From: Flavobacteriaceae bacterium R38 | Lineage (GTDB): Bacteria > Bacteroidota > Bacteroidia > Flavobacteriales > Flavobacteriaceae | NCBI GenBank assembly: GCA_009901575.1 | Contig: WXYP01000001.1 | Coordinates: forward strand, 682,001 to 746,000 | Length of the DNA stretch: 64,000 bases | Direction: 5' to 3' | Program-made: the position numbers and the translations under genes | Shown: piece after piece, positions 61,975-64,000 of the stretch | Layout: each line of letters starts with the position of its first letter | How positions within the stretch are numbered: position 1 is the stretch's first letter | The notes under the pieces: model-generated | Told to the model about the DNA's origin: nothing | Database searches by the model: none | The model's input: only the letters and a program-made list of their open reading frames with translations

Positions 61975-62328
61975 ATGTGTCATCAAGTATATACGATAGC
62001 TAAAAACTTTCACGGAGAACTTTCAATATGTAAAAGTTGTAATATATATCATTTGAGTTTTAATAACCTGTATTTCGAATTTACAATAGAAGAGATGCAT
62101 AATTTTAAGAAATATGTTCATGACATTGAGGTAGAATATTGGGAAACCAAATATGAAGGAACGGTTATGAAACGAAAAATCCCAATCCTAACCACACAGC
62201 AAAATCTATTATTGATATTTGATAAACAGGAAATTAATGCACTTAAAGATTTGATTTTTGAAAAAACAGTCAAATCTTTTGATGCTTTGTCCGTATCTGA
62301 TGTTGATTATATTTATTTTTTGAATTAA
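61975..62328 (+). CDS. DUF6686-like small protein, last gene of the haem/iron operon
   Basis: 117 residues, no signal or membrane helix. An N-terminal MCHQVYT and ICKSCNIYHLSFNNLYFEF give three Cys in a zinc-ribbon-like pattern (CxxC in ICKSC), as in DUF6686. The rest is helical with FDKQEINALKDLIFEKTVKSF. It begins 12 bases after the PepSY reductase stop, so it belongs to the operon. A cytoplasmic Cys-rich protein in an iron operon could sense or carry iron, haem or zinc, but this is speculative. Confidence 0.7.
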   Translation: MCHQVYTIAKNFHGELSICKSCNIYHLSFNNLYFEFTIEEMHNFKKYVHDIEVEYWETKYEGTVMKRKIPILTTQQNLLLIFDKQEINALKDLIFEKTVKSFDALSVSDVDYIYFLN

Positions 62329-62392
62329 TCATCATCTCTTTGTTTGAAAATGATCTGATTCATAAAAAAATGGTAAGCATTTGGGGCAAGTT

Positions 62393-63862
62393 TTATATTA
62401 CATTAATTGATTCTATACCGGCTAATCGTTTTCTAATTTTAGATAAACTATCATCAATTTTTAATTTACTATTTAAGAAAACTGTTTTTAATAAGCCTTC
62501 TTCTTCATCTTTTGTATTTACTTGATCTTTAAGCTCAATTTTGTTATTCCCATTTTTAATTAATTGAATTAAACCTTTAGCAGATTTTTTGGTTCCATCA
62601 TCAGTAATAGGATCTTTGAAAATTTCCCGACCCTTACCATTAATCTCTACATAAGTTGCTTTCATTGCAAAACCAAAAGTATCTCTGGTATTGTATTGAT
62701 AGGTAAAACTTCCAATCCCGAGTACCACATTTGTAGTAGCAAAGCCCTTTTCTTTAAGACGCTCACATATTTTAGTAGCTCTTTCAATAGTAATGCTATC
62801 TCCATAGATAGCTCCTATTTTTGGATTAAGTACTTTATACCCTTGATCATTGATAGTACCTCCAAATTCATCCCATAATAATTCAATAACCCCTTTGGCA
62901 ATGATTGAATTTTTATGATTACATCCGCAAAGAATATCTGAAGGATCTCCTGAATCTGGACGAATAACTAATTTCCCATTCCGATTTAATATTTCTTTTT
63001 TTAGTGCCGGTAAATATTCTGTGAGCACTTTCCATAAATCCCAAGTATCAGAAACAACAGATAAAATACCACTAGGATAAGTGTCTAAAAGCCTTTTAAA
63101 TGTTCCTATCTCATCCTCTTTGCTTCCAGCACACATTACACTATGTTCTGTTGCATTTACACTACCAATAACCAATTCTTTTGTGACATCAGAATTGTAG
63201 TAGGTTTCGTAAGCCTTAGCAACAGGGAGTGAATCACTACCAGAAAATGATAATGCATGCCCCATACCACTTAGAATTGATGATTCAATACCCGACATTC
63301 CTCTCATAGAGAAATCATGCCCTTGCCAATCCACAAATTCTAAATTCTCTTTATCGGTTTCTAAAGCAAACTTCAATAGCATTTTTTTGTATTGATTAGC
63401 AATTGTAGCCGAAGTACAAGCGTGCCATATAACATTAGATAATAAAGTTTCTAAATAATTGGTTAGCCAGAAAAATTTTGGATGCGTGTTTTTTATTGTA
63501 AACATTGGCACTCTGATAGGCACTTCTGTCCCTTCTGGTAATGCTTTAATTTCTATTGGTAAATAACCCAAATCATGAAGTTCTTCTATATGTGAAATAT
63601 CATAATTAAGATTTAAATAATGATCCACATATTTTTTATATTCTTTTGCGACATCTTCTTTAGGAAGATTAAAAAAATGAGTGTCGAACTGTTTTATTAA
63701 ATACTCTTTAATAAAATATTGTAATCCAAAAAAAACAACTGAATCAATTCCGGCAATTCTACTTTTTCTAGGTGTAAAATTCGAATATACTAATGTGGTT
63801 CCATTTGGATATTGATCTTTGTGTCCTAATTTATACCCGTCTGTTAGAAGTAGTGGGTTCAT
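62393..63862 (-). CDS. nadV: Nicotinamide phosphoribosyltransferase NadV
   Basis: 489-residue NAMPT/NadV-type enzyme that makes nicotinamide mononucleotide from nicotinamide and PRPP, the first step of one-route NAD salvage. Motifs: MNPLLLTDGYKLGHKDQYP at the start, WQGHDFSMRGMSGIESSIL, NATEHSVMCAG (the catalytic-type His), SDTWDLW, and LVIRPDSGDPSDI, where the phosphoribosyl-binding Asp/Ser residues are. The length and the two-half layout fit bacterial NadV rather than nicotinate phosphoribosyltransferase PncB. Its promoter and an overlapping palindrome are at 63873-63921, suggesting repression. It is convergent with the haem operon; no other NAD gene is fully in view. Confidence 0.94.
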   Translation of the reverse strand: MNPLLLTDGYKLGHKDQYPNGTTLVYSNFTPRKSRIAGIDSVVFFGLQYFIKEYLIKQFDTHFFNLPKEDVAKEYKKYVDHYLNLNYDISHIEELHDLGYLPIEIKALPEGTEVPIRVPMFTIKNTHPKFFWLTNYLETLLSNVIWHACTSATIANQYKKMLLKFALETDKENLEFVDWQGHDFSMRGMSGIESSILSGMGHALSFSGSDSLPVAKAYETYYNSDVTKELVIGSVNATEHSVMCAGSKEDEIGTFKRLLDTYPSGILSVVSDTWDLWKVLTEYLPALKKEILNRNGKLVIRPDSGDPSDILCGCNHKNSIIAKGVIELLWDEFGGTINDQGYKVLNPKIGAIYGDSITIERATKICERLKEKGFATTNVVLGIGSFTYQYNTRDTFGFAMKATYVEINGKGREIFKDPITDDGTKKSAKGLIQLIKNGNNKIELKDQVNTKDEEEGLLKTVFLNSKLKIDDSLSKIRKRLAGIESINVI

Positions 63863-63872
63863 AATTAATATA

Positions 63873-63895
63873 ATTTGCGTATTATTTACGCAAAT
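63873..63895. promoter_or_regulatory. Perfect palindrome over the nadV -7 element (candidate NAD-regulator operator)
   Basis: ATTTGCGTA-N5-TACGCAAAT, 9-bp perfect arms, total 23 bp, lying over the -7 element and expected start of the nadV transcript. This is the classic arrangement for a repressor. NrtR-type Nudix regulators are the usual controllers of nadV in bacteria, but the factor cannot be identified here. Confidence 0.6.
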
Positions 63896-63921
63896 ATAAA
63901 ATATTTAATTGATTGATCAAA
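63891..63921 (-). promoter_or_regulatory. nadV promoter
   Basis: TTTG (63921-63918), 19-base spacer, TATATTTG (63898-63891), exact Bacteroidota consensus. The expected start is near 63884, about 22 bases before the ATG at 63862. Confidence 0.7.
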
Positions 63922-64000
63922 TAATTTGAAGATTTTTTAAGGAATCAAATCATTTATTTCTTCCTTTTTCTTCTGAATATAAAGAGGGGAGTGGATCACT

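Noticed and set aside
62340-62525. Plus-strand frame of 61 codons after DUF6686
   Set aside because: It runs antisense to the end of nadV and shows no motif.
63937-64000. Possible C-terminus of a gene entering from the right edge on the minus strand (frame ending EEINDLIP and stop)
   Set aside because: Two frames are open over this short piece, so neither can be chosen. It would need the sequence beyond 64000.
1-64000. Looked for CRISPR arrays, insertion sequences, phage genes, rRNA and further tRNAs
   Set aside because: No direct-repeat/spacer pattern, transposase, integrase or capsid-like frame was seen; tRNA-His is the only RNA gene recognised.

Overview
The window is about one-third G+C and carries a typical marine Flavobacteriia (Bacteroidota) gene set. 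Pointers to this group are a bacillithiol deacetylase (BshB1), a TonB-dependent receptor with a HmuY-like partner, a CzcA-type efflux pump fused to its outer-membrane factor, many SPII lipoproteins with Ser/Asp-rich tethers, DUF families mostly seen in flavobacteria (DUF2911, DUF6607, DUF6660, DUF6686), almost no Shine-Dalgarno sequences, and promoters of the Bacteroidota form TTG-N19-TAnnTTTG. An Aquimarina-like flavobacterium is plausible but not provable here. No phage, insertion sequence or CRISPR array was seen.

Layout. 1-5.8 kb: truncated rRNA methyltransferase, a beta-propeller lipoprotein, a membrane-anchored patatin-like phospholipase and a small lipoprotein. 6-12.4 kb: MIP channel, DUF2911 protein, and an operon of a secreted PIG-L deacetylase, a 33-residue membrane peptide and a sodium:solute symporter. 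12.5-16.5 kb: an operon with a DUF2520 protein, KdsC-like phosphatase, UbiA prenyltransferase, Maf and a lipoprotein, interrupted by a nine-copy heptanucleotide repeat. 16.7-20.5 kb: truncated haemoglobin and the fused cytochrome c synthase CcsBA. 20.6-23.8 kb: small envelope proteins and a cupin. 23.9-27.8 kb: a tandem 114-bp repeat, tRNA-His, BshB1, a PLP transsulfuration enzyme and a MATE exporter. 28-40.3 kb: BamA/TamA-like outer-membrane protein, amidohydrolases, secreted peptidases, a large lipoprotein and an orphan double-glycine peptide precursor. 40.5-49.5 kb: metal efflux (adaptor, RND-OMF fusion, DUF6660), a WYL regulator, VOC protein and BI-1. 49.7-53.9 kb: GlxA-type regulator, a secreted protein, a serine hydrolase and a DUF5694 protein.

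The most coherent system is at 54.0-62.3 kb. A HmuY-like lipoprotein and a TonB receptor are divergent from a tight operon of DUF6607, ankyrin-repeat, DUF2271, PepSY-flavodoxin-reductase and DUF6686 genes. The DUF2271 protein has a DAISGAT match to the ApbE flavinylation motif. The PepSY protein joins haem-binding-type membrane helices to cytosolic FMN and FAD/NAD(P)H modules. Iron-box-like palindromes sit between the two promoters. Together they suggest a haem/iron uptake system with its own trans-envelope electron chain from NAD(P)H to a flavinylated periplasmic protein. This is inferred from domains and synteny.

The right edge has nadV, whose -7 element is overlapped by a perfect 9-bp-arm palindrome, suggesting repression by an NAD-metabolism regulator. 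Other candidates for new biology are the Cys-rich double-glycine peptide with a pseudoknot-capable leader and the internal start inside the RND-OMF fusion.
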